A DNA stretch of 64,000 nucleotides from positions 1,665,218 to 1,729,217 of the forward strand of contig SCFE01000047.1 of assembly GCA_004352715.1 (NCBI GenBank), in the 5' to 3' direction. This document shows, one piece after another, positions 1 to 10,968 of the stretch. The stretch's first letter is position 1. Each line of letters opens with the position of its first letter. The stretch is from Hofstenia miamia. Lineage: Eukaryota; Xenacoelomorpha; Acoela. A program made the translations under genes and the position numbers. Under the pieces are notes generated by a model, which was not told where the DNA came from, did no database searches, and saw only the letters and a program-made list of their open reading frames with translations.

Positions 1-177
1 TGTGCTATTGTCCACTTTTTGATCTGTGTTTTATACTCAATCAAATTCTATGCCTTCCATGACCTAGTTTTGAATACTACTAAGCACATTAAAAATTTGA
101 GACGATAAAAGACTTATAAACATTATATATTTATTCTTATATATCGAAATCTATCATTAAAAAAAATTTGAAGGAAA

Positions 178-578
178 TTGTCATGCTCACTACCATTGCT
201 TGAGTTTACAAATTATAAGATCGCCTTACTGGTGTGGAAGGCAACTCATGGTTGTGCGCCTCACTACCTCAATGAGCTTCTTATTCCTGTCCTTCATGAC
301 CGACCTCTGCGGTCAGACAATGATATTTTGTATGTTGTACCAAGAATACGTCTGGCTGCAACTGATTCGGCATTTGCAGTTTGTGGTCCAAGGATTTATA
401 ACAATCTGCCTAACTACTTGAAAGAATTAACATCCCCTACGGTCTTCAAGTCAAAATTGAAGACCTATCTCTTCAATCAAGCCTACGCTTAACTTAACCT
501 AATTTGTACTGCTGTTTATTTTAACATTGTAACTCTGAGCGCGGCAGAGTCTTTTTAGAGTGCCCGCGCTATACAAGA

Positions 579-609
<31 letters not shown>
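178..609 (+). mobile_element. 3' end of a CR1/L2-type LINE with ATT tail
   Basis: The reading frame that stops at 490-492 encodes the typical C-terminus of a CR1/L2-clade reverse transcriptase polyprotein: KIALLVWKATHG, APHYLNELL, VVPRIRLAATDSAF, GPRIYNNLP and FKSKLKTYLF occur in the family order. The stop is followed by a short 3' UTR containing GAGCGCGGCAGAG and CCCGCGCTATACAAGAA and then an (ATT)n run at about 579-609, the usual 3' terminus of such elements. The upstream reverse transcriptase core is absent, so this is a 5'-truncated insertion. The frame is open across about 100 codons, so it is not very old. Confidence 0.85.
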
Positions 610-613
<4 letters not shown>

Positions 614-976
614 ACGCAAGACGACTGGATTTAGTCGATTCAATGTAAGAAGAAGTAAGAAGAATGAGATACCCTTTACTTCTATGAATAACATCATCAA
701 TAATTCCTCAAAGTTTTATGCTCTTCTCAGATTTCTTAGGAAAACAAAATGCATTTTTTTCGCCATATGGTTAATTTAGTTAATTATCCCCTTTTTCAAT
801 CATTCGTTATCGTCTGAACCACAAATCACCTTCAATTGGAGAGTTTTTTTTACTTGTTTTAATAATGATGATACCTTTAAATGAACTTGTGCTGTGAAAA
901 TCATTTGTAAATATGCTAATTGTTTTCTCTTATTTCTTACTTGATTCCTTTGTTATCGTGCTATATTTATAGCTTT

Positions 977-979
<3 letters not shown>
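610..979. other. AT-rich spacer, nothing recognised
   Basis: No coding similarity, structured repeat or RNA gene seen between the LINE tail and the microsatellite that starts near 980. Confidence 0.5.
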
Positions 980-1009
<30 letters not shown>

Positions 1010-1171
1010 NNNNNNNNNNNNNNNNNNNNNNNNNNNNNNNNNNNNNNNNNNNNNNNNNNNNNNNNNNNNNNNNNNNNNNNNNNNNNNNNNNNNNNNNNNN
1101 NNNNNNNNNNNNNNNNNNNNNNNNNNNNNNNNNNNNNNNNNNNNNNNNNNNNNNNNNNNNNNNNNNNNNNN

Positions 1172-1201
<30 letters not shown>
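980..1201. repeat. (TA)n microsatellite with assembly gap 1010-1171
   Basis: Alternating TA borders both sides of a 162-base run of N. The gap most likely represents an unresolved length of the same microsatellite. Open frames of alternating Ile/Tyr crossing it are artefacts. Confidence 0.9.
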
Positions 1202-1208
<7 letters not shown>

Positions 1209-1379
1209 GTATATGGACAAGTTGTAATTCTAGGGTCTTTTAGTACTTGATACTTTTGACGACACTATTACATAATTGCACAAAGTTCTTTAAAACAACA
1301 TCTTTTTGCCGAACATATTAAATTTCATCAAAGTTCATTCGAATTCATTTTGAATTTTTAGTATTTGAAATAGGGTAGT

Positions 1380-1960
1380 ACTAAAAATAGGACACTTAGT
1401 GTTATTGTCCCAAGGAGGTGTGCTACATCGAGGATCGACTGTATATGAAAAGAGGAGTATCTTAGCATCCTGCCGGAACATCGGATACCATCTAGGTCCA
1501 GAATTCTTGTCGAGGATTCATTTATTTAACAAGACAATGATCCAAAACATGCTATGTCAGATCATGCTTTGCCATCTTAGTCCCAAGACATTTTGACAAA
1601 TGAATTGGTGTGGGATAGGAAAGTCAAATATCGGCAACGATTCAGCTCAAAACAGTTATTGCCTTTCTTTATGATGAATGAAGAAAAATTTCAAAATTGT
1701 ACTTTGAAAAAATGTTAAAACGAATGTCAACATTTCTAAAGTCGTAATCAAAGCGAGGGGTGTTTATTTTGACGAATTTTCATTCTGATATTAATTATGA
1801 ATTTTGACTTGTTGTCGATGTGAATTAAATAATTAATGTATAGATATTTTGTTTATGATGTATAGGATGTTTCATGTATTCATTTCGTATTCAAATAAAG
1901 AAAACCCTTATTTTCATTGAAAAGTATGGTTGTCCCAATAATTTTTGATCCATGTGTATG
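1380..1960 (+). mobile_element. Decayed Tc1-like transposon, 3' part
   Basis: The bases CAAGACAATGATCCAAAACA near 1532 read QDNDPKH, the hallmark around the second catalytic Asp of Tc1-type transposases (usually QQDNDPKHTA). Downstream, near 1750-1765, the read KRGVF resembles the family's C-terminal 'SKGG' region. The remnant appears to end in TGTCCCAATAATTTTTGATC near 1931-1950, which looks like a Tc1 terminal repeat. Frames are broken by several stops and shifts, so no functional transposase remains. The 5' boundary is not resolved. Confidence 0.6.
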
Positions 1961-3100
1961 TACCATCTAACTGAGTGGACCGCAGCTTCTGCTATTTTGG
2001 GAGTGCTATCCCCCATCTGAACTTGACCAAAGGCCTTCTTCTCAGATGTCACTAACTTTCCAGCGCATTAGCAAACAAATTAGCTCTCAACAAAATTACA
2101 CTGATAGCAGCAAAAATGTTGATTACTGTTGTTCTCTGCAACCAAGTCTTTGAGTAATTGTGGTCTACATTGATTAGGGCCACCACCTGAACCTTAGCGA
2201 AGGAACAACAACCCTCTTTTAACAGAGATTGTGCTCACAAAGTAACTTGAACGCGAAAATGTCAACCATTAGACTTGATGCATGGGTGTTTACTTTTCAT
2301 CTTTGGAACTACTTTGTCTATTGCTCTAGTAACATTCCAATGATGAAGCAGTCATTACTGCAGTTTAAATAGAAACATAATCAGCTAAAATTCATTAAAG
2401 CGAAGAATTCTTACTGCGCCTTTAACGTCGAACTCCTCTATTTTGCTTTGTACAAGTTTATGAAGATCTACTTTCTAAGCCAATTGAATTTATCTTTAGA
2501 ATGAGTAAAATTTTGAAATCCACAAAAGCTATAGAGACTACACTTCTCTGCGACGCTTTTTGGCTTATTCTGCTTGCGGCATCGGTGCTCACAGCTGAGT
2601 TATATTTTAGTGCTAAAAGCGCCCAGTTCTTAATATCTTCAGGGCTGTTTGCAGCTTATTTATGAGAGATGAGAGACAGTAGATTACTTAAATTCTAGCG
2701 CTTTTGGGATATGTTTGATCTATTGACCTTTTCATCGCATTTGTATTGTCAGCTGCTGATCCACCATATATGTCTACACTATTGATGTATCTTATTAATC
2801 GAAAACGATAAATTCGAAGCCGAAAACGTCCTCAAGAAGAAAAGATCTCTCAACGTTTTAATGAAACGATAATAGATCATGTTCTTAACCGCGGATGAAA
2901 AGGTGCCTTCAGCTGGTGAAAATTGGTGAGCTCCCAGATTGGAAAAATTAAAAACGCTAATACAATATAAGACATCAATGTGAATGAACTCAATATGAGG
3001 TTTGCTCAAATATTTACAACTGTTAAATATGTTGCCCCTCTTTAGAAAAATCTTCGCCATCTGATCCATTCCGATATTTTCGCTTCATGAGGTACATTCT
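1961..3100. other. Unclassified, probably old repeat sequence
   Basis: Slightly higher GC than the neighbourhood between about 1960 and 2330, which suggests an old insertion, but no intact frame or recognisable domain. Nothing else is supportable. Confidence 0.3.
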
Positions 3101-3103
3101 GCT

Positions 3104-3760
3104 ATGCGATGTTTTCGCAAGACTGCAAGTGGATCTGATAGTTTATTCTCAAGAATTACACAGCAGAATGCATATAACCTGGCTGAGGTTTTCCAGCGTG
3201 ATTTTAATATTTTCATGAAAAATCAACACTTTCCCAATCTATGCAAGCAGTACAAGTTTCGTCTCATACCGAAAGCTGGGAAACTAATATCTATAGACAA
3301 ATTGAGGCCAACATCCCTCACCTGCATAATACTCGAACGTCTTGTCCATCAGAAATACATCATCATATTATTCAACTCGTGGCTACCAGCCGATTAGATT
3401 GGTTTTAGAAAGTATGGCTCCAGCGAAACTGCTGTCATGTGTAATGAATACTATCAAAATAAATCTGATTATGTGTGACTCATAGCAATATACTTTTCAA
3501 AGACATTTGACCGAGTGCCTCATCTAATAATTGCCAACTTGCTCTAAATTATCCCCGCTATCAACCCATACATCATTAACTAGGTGTCTGACTTTCTGTA
3601 AACTAACTCGCAGATTGTGAAACACAACCAACAGCGATCAGGCCTATTATTTACTAATCGTGGAGTTTCACAAGATCTGTTTTTATAGTCAAGTGTGATA
3701 TTTTAATCGTAAATACTATCTTAACTATTTTCCAACCGTACAAGTTCTCAACATTTTTAT
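3104..3760 (+). mobile_element. Decayed non-LTR retrotransposon, reverse transcriptase fragment
   Basis: Nearly in one frame, the plus strand reads LRPTSLTCII (RT motif 1), IGFRKYGSSETAVM (motif 2), IAIYFSKTFDRVPH (motif 3 or A, normally D-FSKAFD-VPH), SQIVKHNQQRSG and TNRGVSQD (normally RGVPQG). In-frame stops interrupt it at about 3397, 3478 and 3597, and the catalytic YADD block is missing. The first catalytic Asp of motif A is replaced (AIYFS for AIDFS). It is clearly a dead LINE reverse transcriptase of a family different from the 5-6.7 kb copy. Confidence 0.8.
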
Positions 3761-4560
3761 TTATTACAAGTTCTAATAGCTCTTATGCCAATATTAAAAA
3801 AATTCGAAGCCCCCATACATATAAAGTGAAGGGCAAGGGCCCCAAATGCATTTTTTGTGGAATATATTTGTCATCAATTCGATAGTGTCCTATTAATCTT
3901 AACTTGCTAGTTGAGGTTAATCAAATAGTTACGCTTTAACTACTTGCGATTTCAATCAACAGCTAAATACATAAATTGTTCAAGAAGAATTTCATGATCA
4001 ATTGAATAAAAGCCTTAAAAAACGGATGATAGAAATATGGCAATAATTTGTACATTTAGAGAGTTGTCACTTTTATACAGAGGTGTGATAAATGAAATTT
4101 TTAATAAAGACGGAAATAGATTTGTCGCAATAATTTATGAAGCTCTGTGTCACACAATTTGGCGAGCACATTCCTTAATGCATCAGGTTTGTAATTCAGT
4201 TGCGCCAAAGGATATATTAGTTGATAACCTTGAAATATTTTGACTGTTATGATTTTAATGACACTATTCAGCTAAATTATCAGTTAATTTATTGTAAACA
4301 TTTCTCAGCATAAAGAATATGTAATTTTATCTTACAATATGCAATTAAGATTTGAATCAAATTGTTCGTCATTGTTGATCTTACTAATAATTATAGTCAC
4401 CTTATCAAAAATTTGATAGAGTAGAACCACAGAAAAATATTTAACGATTCAAATTTCATTCTATAGGTATCTGCGGTACTTAATCACTTAAAAGTGAAAT
4501 TTGTAGTCCCAGGATTCCGCGGCGCTTATGACAATATTTTTGAAGAAGAAGAAGAAGAAA
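3761..4560. other. AT-rich spacer
   Basis: No feature recognised. A 12-base GAA run at 4542-4558 is the only simple repeat. Confidence 0.4.
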
Positions 4561-4599
4561 AATCTATATTCAGAAATTGTTTTAACAATAAATAGAAAT

Positions 4600-6697
4600 A
4601 CTGATAACAAATTCTGAAAGCGTCAAGAAAGTAATACAAAACTAAACAAAAAAAAGAAAACAACGAATATTTACAAATAAAAAGTGGTTAACTTGGGCTA
4701 TGGCGATTGCTAGTTTCTATTAATAGAGTAATCAGGATTATAAAATTTATAACCTCGCCATTTCAGTTTTTTTATATTATAAGTGCAAAAATATTTTTTA
4801 ATATTCATTTTAAAGTTTTTTAATTTACTTATTTGTTTAATATATTTTAATATTCATTCCACATATTTATAGCAGTGTTTAGAAATGAATTTTTCATTAT
4901 TAGTTTTTTATACCTAATAGGTTGAATTATGTGTGTTCTTTTATTTTGTTTATTGACTAATTTTGCAGCAAGAAAGTCATTTTTGTAGTATGGAAAAGTA
5001 TTGTTAACTATTTTGAAGAACGTCGTTAAGACATTTATATGGATGTAACATTGCGGATGTAAAAATAANNNNNNNNNNNNNNNNNNNNNNNNNNNNNNNN
5101 NNNNNNNNNNNNNNNNNNNNNNNNNNNNNNNNNNNNNNNNNNNNNNNNNNNNNNNNNNNNNNNNNNNNNNNNNNNNNNNNNNNNNNNNNNNNNNNNNNNN
5201 NNNNNNNNNNNNNNNNNNNNNNNNNNNNNNNNNNNNNNNNNNNNNNNNNNNNNNNNNNNNNNNNNNNNNNNNNNNNNNNNNNNNNNNNNNNNNNNNNNNN
5301 NNNNNNNNNNNNNNNNNNNNNNNNNNNNNNNNNNNNNNNNNNNNNNNNNNNNNNNNNNNNNNNNNNNNNNNNNNNNNNNNNNNNNNNNNNNNNNNNNNNN
5401 NNNNNNNNNNNNNNNNNNNNNNNNNNNNNNNNNNNNNNNNNNNNNNNNNNNNNNNNNNNNNNNNNNNNNNNNNNNNNNNNNNNNNNNNNNNNNNNNNNNN
5501 NNNNNNNNNNNNNNNNNNNNNNNNNNNNNNNNNNNNNNNNNNNNNNNNNNNNNNNNNNNNNNNNNNNNNNNNNNNNNNNNNNNNNNNNNNNNNNNNNNNN
5601 NNNNNNNNNNNNNNNNNNNNNNNNNNNNNNNNNNNNNNNNNNNNNNNNNNNNNNNNNNNNNNNNNNNNNNNNNNNNNNNNNNNNNNNNNNNNNNNNNNNN
5701 NNNNNNNNNNNNNNNNNNNNNNNNNNNNNNNNNNNNNNNNNNNNNNNNNNNNNNNNNNNNNNNNNNNNNNNNNNNNNNNNNNNNNNNNNNNNNNNNNNNN
5801 NNNNNNNNNNNNNNNNNNNNNNNNNNNNNNNNNNNNNNNNNNNNNNNNNNNNNNNNNNNNNNNNNNNNNNNNNNNNNNNNNNNNNNNNNNNNNNNNNNNN
5901 NNNNNNNNNNNNNNNNNNNNNNNNNNNNNNNNNNNNNNNNNNNNNNNNNNNNNNNNNNNNNNNNNNNNNNNNNNNNNNNNNNNNNNNNNNNNNNNNNNNN
6001 NNNNNNNNTTTAATTTTTTGTAGTAAGATACTGCGGTCTATGGAATCGAAAGCTTTCGAGAGGTCTAAGCAAGCAATTGCTGAGTATTCATTATCATTTA
6101 TTGTTGATCGCCATTTTTCTGTAGCTTGTATTAAAGCGTCGCTCGTAGAAATACCTTTACGAAAACCATATTGTGTTTTGGAGTAGAGATCATGTTTACA
6201 AAGATGTTCGTTAATTTGATTAAAAAGAATTCGTTCAAAAATTTTGCTGATTGGAGAAGTGATCGAAATGGGTCTATAATTTTCGCAATCTTCGGGATCA
6301 TTTCTTTTAAATAATGATGTTATATTTGCCAATTTCAATTCATCTGGAAAAAGGAGTGTTTTATACAATTATTTAAAATGTAGCATATTGGTTCAGCTAT
6401 TAAGTCACCTGAGAGTTTTAGGAACCACGTTGGTATTAGAGAGGGTCCACTGGATTTATTTTTTAAACATTGTATCGACTTTATGATTTCATATTTTGTT
6501 GCAAAACGAAAAGAGAAAGAGGTTGGAGTTCCTTTGGGTTTATTAAGGCAAAAAGGTACATTCATACCGTTGTAGTTTCCTAAATTTAGGAAAACTTCAT
6601 TGAAAGCATTGCAGATTTCTTTCTTATTTGTAATGGATTTATTTTTATAGTATATTCTTTCTATTTCTTCGGTTCGCATGTTTTTTCTATTTAGCAA
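4600..6697 (-). mobile_element. Non-LTR retrotransposon, reverse transcriptase (interrupted by gap)
   Basis: Reading leftwards, 6697-6335 holds the region upstream of the polymerase (LKNKSSGPSLIPTWFLK). After a frameshift, 6368-6009 holds RT motifs: LANITSLFKR, ENYRPISITSPISKIFER, QYGFRKGISTSDAL and AIACLDLSKAFDSIDRSILL (motif A with its Asp). A 940-base gap (5069-6008) removes the YxDD region. Beyond it the minus strand continues with a LINE C-terminal domain (about 5068-4800: KNDFLAAKLVNKQN, NTAINMWNEY). Overall this is a CR1/jockey-like element with at least one frameshift near 6350. The 3' end lies near 4600-4700 but is not defined. Confidence 0.8.
5069..6008. other. Assembly gap (940 N)
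   Basis: A run of N inside the LINE. Unlike most gaps here it is not flanked by TA repeats. It probably hides the middle of the reverse transcriptase. Confidence 0.95.
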
Positions 6698-6699
6698 AT

Positions 6700-8029
6700 T
6701 GTTAACAAATTCCCATTTATTTTTTTGGGAAGAAAGACTTTGTAAATATAACTTGTATATTTTTATAGATTAATGATGGAATTCGATACATATGTGAATA
6801 ATTGTATTAACCTTTCCAAATATAGATGATTTTATCTAAGAGTAAAGAAAAATAAAGTGGATAACTTACAGGGGTTATCTAAAAGGTAGCGCAGGTGTCA
6901 GAAAACGCAAAACTTAAATTGAATAGTAGTATTTTCTTAGTTCAGTTTTGGAGGATATTCAAAATACACAATTTAGTTGTTATTGATACAAAACAAATAC
7001 TTTAATAATTTATTATTATTTGCAGTCTTTTTGGAAAAAGTGACTTGAAATAAAATACCACATACGCCCTTAAATATGAATATCTCAAGATTTACTTAAA
7101 CAACTATGCTGAAAGAGCCACATCACAATTAGCATTATAATAAAATAAATGCTTAAGCAAACAACAAACTCAACTCTGCTAAAGCAACTGCAAAATAAGC
7201 TTTTACGCCGAATTTCTGGAAGAATTAGTCACAAAAACGATCTTTTCGATTTAGTTTCAAACATACAGGTTTTCTCAATCGGATGCCGGACATCTTCACT
7301 AAATATTAAATTATTGCCTTACATTATGTGATATATTCCCTGCACTTTTTTAATGAAACAACGCTAAGATCTTATCTACAACACAAATTTTGATGAGCAA
7401 TGCCATCAATTTTGATATGCAAATATTTCTAAAAGCTCAACGGCGACATAAAAGTGAATGAAAAAAGGAACGATTCCCAAGCAACTCTGAAGGAGAATAA
7501 ACTTGTTGGAATTTCAATACACAAAGTCCAAGAACTTCATCAATTTGTTCAGAAGAACATCACCTTCATTTTAAGAGTCAAATGCGTTTAACACATTAAC
7601 AAGGAACCATGTGTCCGTCTGATAAACTACATTCTCATGTATATAGTGTCCAACGTGAAAAGAGTACACTTAAATGCTCGCTTTCATATGATCAGCCAAC
7701 TCTTGTCATTTTAAGACCAATAAATTAGAAAAAATATTTAAACAAATAAATTCATTCTATAATAAGTTTAAGGGTGACCAATTTCTTAAAGGTTTCGAAA
7801 ATTATTTGGTAAAATTCAAGAGCTTTAATAACTAGCGTAAATTATGGAGCAATGGTTATCTTGAGAATATGAAAGAGTTAAATAAATAATGAAAATATTA
7901 ATAACAGTCATGTTAAAAAAAGCATGAACGGTAAAAAACAATGAGATAACAAATGCGAAATAATTTAATTTAATTGAATAACAGTGCAATAATTGTTAAA
8001 TAAATACAAATCAAATGCTCATTTCAAAA
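6700..8029. other. Spacer, possible LINE tail, nothing firm
   Basis: A 60-codon plus-strand frame at 7149-7331 (LQNKLLRRISG) weakly resembles the C-terminal region of LINE polyproteins, but the match is too short to call. No other feature is recognised. Confidence 0.3.
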
Positions 8030-8090
8030 CCCACAGGACAGCGGGTAACTTTCTCCAATAATTACCATGCATTGTAGCTCCAGATGGGTT
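8026..8090 (-). CDS. ITSN: Candidate last intersectin exon (stop across junction)
   Basis: TTTATTTCAG precedes AACCCATCTGG at 8090. Splicing the SH3E exon (ending ...GATTCTT) here makes T+AA, a TAA stop split across the junction, so the protein would end RSLKDS. The rest would be 3' UTR. The acceptor is good but no canonical AATAAA follows soon, so the exon is a hypothesis. The right boundary of this entry is the acceptor; the left boundary is arbitrary. Confidence 0.3.
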
Positions 8091-10784
8091 CTGAAATAAA
8101 AGAGATGTTAGCATGAGAAAAGAAATTATTACCATTAAAAAGTAAAGGATTCATATGGAAATATAAAAGAAGACATTATTGGTTATGACATCAAAAATCT
8201 GAAATAACTGCAATAAAATCTAAGTCGAAAACTTCGTATTGTATATTAACCAAATGATAAATAGGACAACAGTTTATTTAAATAAAAGAGGGAAGCATTT
8301 GCTCTGTATTTGTAAAACCTCTTATTGTGATTTCATTAAGGTTAAAAAGGTGATTTAAAAGCTATTAAACAAGAAATGGATGAAAACGTTAACCGTTAGT
8401 TTCTTACTCAGAAACACTATGAAGAAAATGAAATAAATATCGATATTTCATATTAGAAAGCTATTCATTGAAATAATTGCAACGAGCAAAATGCAATATA
8501 TTCCATGAAATGGAATTGGCATTCAGCATTTACATGGAATCCATAAAATTCTATGTACCATCGCAAACTATGTATCTGAGACCATTACAAAGTTAATATG
8601 TAAAAACCTGAACAAGAGCAATGCTCCAGTCCTAAATTACTGCATTGCCGGAATGCCCAAAAACACTACCTGTACACCACAAGATATATTGTCAACAAAG
8701 TAAACAAACACTGAAAGCATAGTCATCGTTCGCTACACTAAACAACATGAAAATAAAATAAACTTAGCCAAATGATACTACATGGGCAGGTCTCAATAAA
8801 GTAATTGTTAGAGTTGATAATAACTTCCTCAACGGTCATATTGCCTCAAAAGGAGACATTTACCTTATTTAAATAAAAGAGAGAGTTGTAGACGTCTAAT
8901 TAGTAATTGCAAGTGATTGATACAGCTGCGTCAAAGTCAAAAGTTTTCGTGTGATTTTCAAAAGAAATAAAAATCATGTGGAAACAATTTATCGACCTAA
9001 AATTGTCAAATACAACGGCGATTCGATCATTACAAGAGCAACAACACGGAATATTAGAAACATTGTTAAAATAAAATTTTCTTAAAGTCACAAACATGAC
9101 AAAAATAACTGGAATAATTTCTTACTGAAGAGCACAAATATTTTCCAACAGAGTGTATTGTACCAAAATTAGAAAGCTTCTCTAAAAACTTTGCCCATCA
9201 AATAAGTCAACACAACCTTTAGATCACAACGCGCAGGAAAATTTATTTGAATCCAAGTGAAAATTGCAAATTCCAAAATTAAGGGGAAGGGAATAGTCAC
9301 GACTTTTTATATCATCAAAAGAATAAATTCTTTGTATTCGCTGAACTGCCAAGAACTATTTCAAAGCAATAAACGCATAAAATGGTCTCTTTCAAAATTA
9401 CGCTCAAATAAAATAATGCCAGGATTCCCATGGCAGTAAATTTCTAACTACATTTTTTCTTGCACAGGGATTACTTTCGATTTTTTTAGAACGTCAATGC
9501 ACACGCAAACTTCTAGTTCGAATTTGATGCAAAATGAAAAATTCAAAGCAATTGTAGAGTTATTGACGTCTGCATAAAATTCTTAAATCTTAGAATTCTA
9601 TCATGAATTTTAATGGTGAAAGTTAGTAGAGCTTAAACTGTCAATGAATTAGTTAGCATTCAAAACAGTTTCAGTGTTAGACACAAACAATTGGTTAATA
9701 CATCAATTAAATTACAATAACGATTGAATTCAGAATTTAGCAAGCGCTTTGAATTGATTGGAAATTCAGCTTTGATAGGAAAAATGGTGGGGATGAATAA
9801 AATACAAACATTGATTACAATGGTAAAGTTTAATTAAAAAGGAAAAAATTAATATCAGATGCAATTAAGACATTGTCTAATTGAGAGCTATAATCCTGAA
9901 TAAAAAGTATAAACCAAAGTAAAACGAAAAGCAATATGTTCAAATGACAAATATGAATCCATATGATAACCAAATAAACTTTAAAGAATGAGCAATAGCG
10001 AAACTAGGATTTGCTTTCAAGTGGATGCAATCAATGGTTTTCGAGAATTCGGAATTTTACAAACTTAGACTCGAATAAGTTCGCAAAACTGGATCAGAAA
10101 AATAGAAGAGCAATCACTAATACTCGAACTTGATAGGACATCCATTTGAAAATATTGTGAAAAATTCTATACCAAATGAAAATAATTTTTAAGCTTTAAA
10201 AACTCGGAATTGTGTTCAAATTTGAAAAACTCGGGATTTTCTTCAAAACAAAAACTCCAACACGACTCAAAAAGCTTGGGGTTCAATCATAAGTTACATC
10301 AGTAGCTAGTGAAAACTTAGATAATATAAATTGTTATGGACTGGAGTGTTGGGCAAATAAATATATGAAAATTAATAATTTTACTAAATTAAATTGAAAG
10401 GTCATAAGGGAAAAAATCCCCCTGGTTTATACCCTTAGCTGCGCCATTAAAAATGATTACTGTAAATAGTCTTCTAAAAATAGTATGCAAATATGAAAGC
10501 TGAATTTTTAAAAATGGATGAAGACTATAAAACCGTTTTATCTTTTCTAAACGACTTCGATTTTTACTGACCTCCGCCATTGAATAATATGTCATATAGA
10601 TTATGTTCAAACGACATTTTCTCAAAAAATTGAACTTGAAGTAAGGCACCAATGTTCAATGAATCTAAAAACGGCCCTCAAATAGGCTACGTTAATTATA
10701 ATTTCAAAATGAAAATGAATCACTACGTTGCAAATTTTAAATTAAATTGGAAAACCATACTAGCATTGATACTATTCAAATTGA

Positions 10785-10818
<34 letters not shown>

Positions 10819-10936
10819 NNNNNNNNNNNNNNNNNNNNNNNNNNNNNNNNNNNNNNNNNNNNNNNNNNNNNNNNNNNNNNNNNNNNNNNNNNNNNNNNNN
10901 NNNNNNNNNNNNNNNNNNNNNNNNNNNNNNNNNNNN

Positions 10937-10968
<32 letters not shown>

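Noticed and set aside
920-1243. Open frames of alternating Ile/Tyr across N runs (also at 10.7, 29.5, 30.4, 37.2, 40.4, 43.2 and 46.4-47.5 kb)
   Set aside because: They are translations of (TA)n microsatellites and unknown bases; not genes.
7149-7331. 60-codon frame resembling a LINE C-terminal domain
   Set aside because: Similarity (LQNKLLRRISG) too short and no neighbouring LINE motif in frame.
8900-10652. Minus-strand frames at 8900-9097 and 10389-10652 tested as possible DH-PH-C2 exons of a long intersectin
   Set aside because: No RhoGEF, PH or C2 motifs, and splice sites do not fit the SH3E exon phase.
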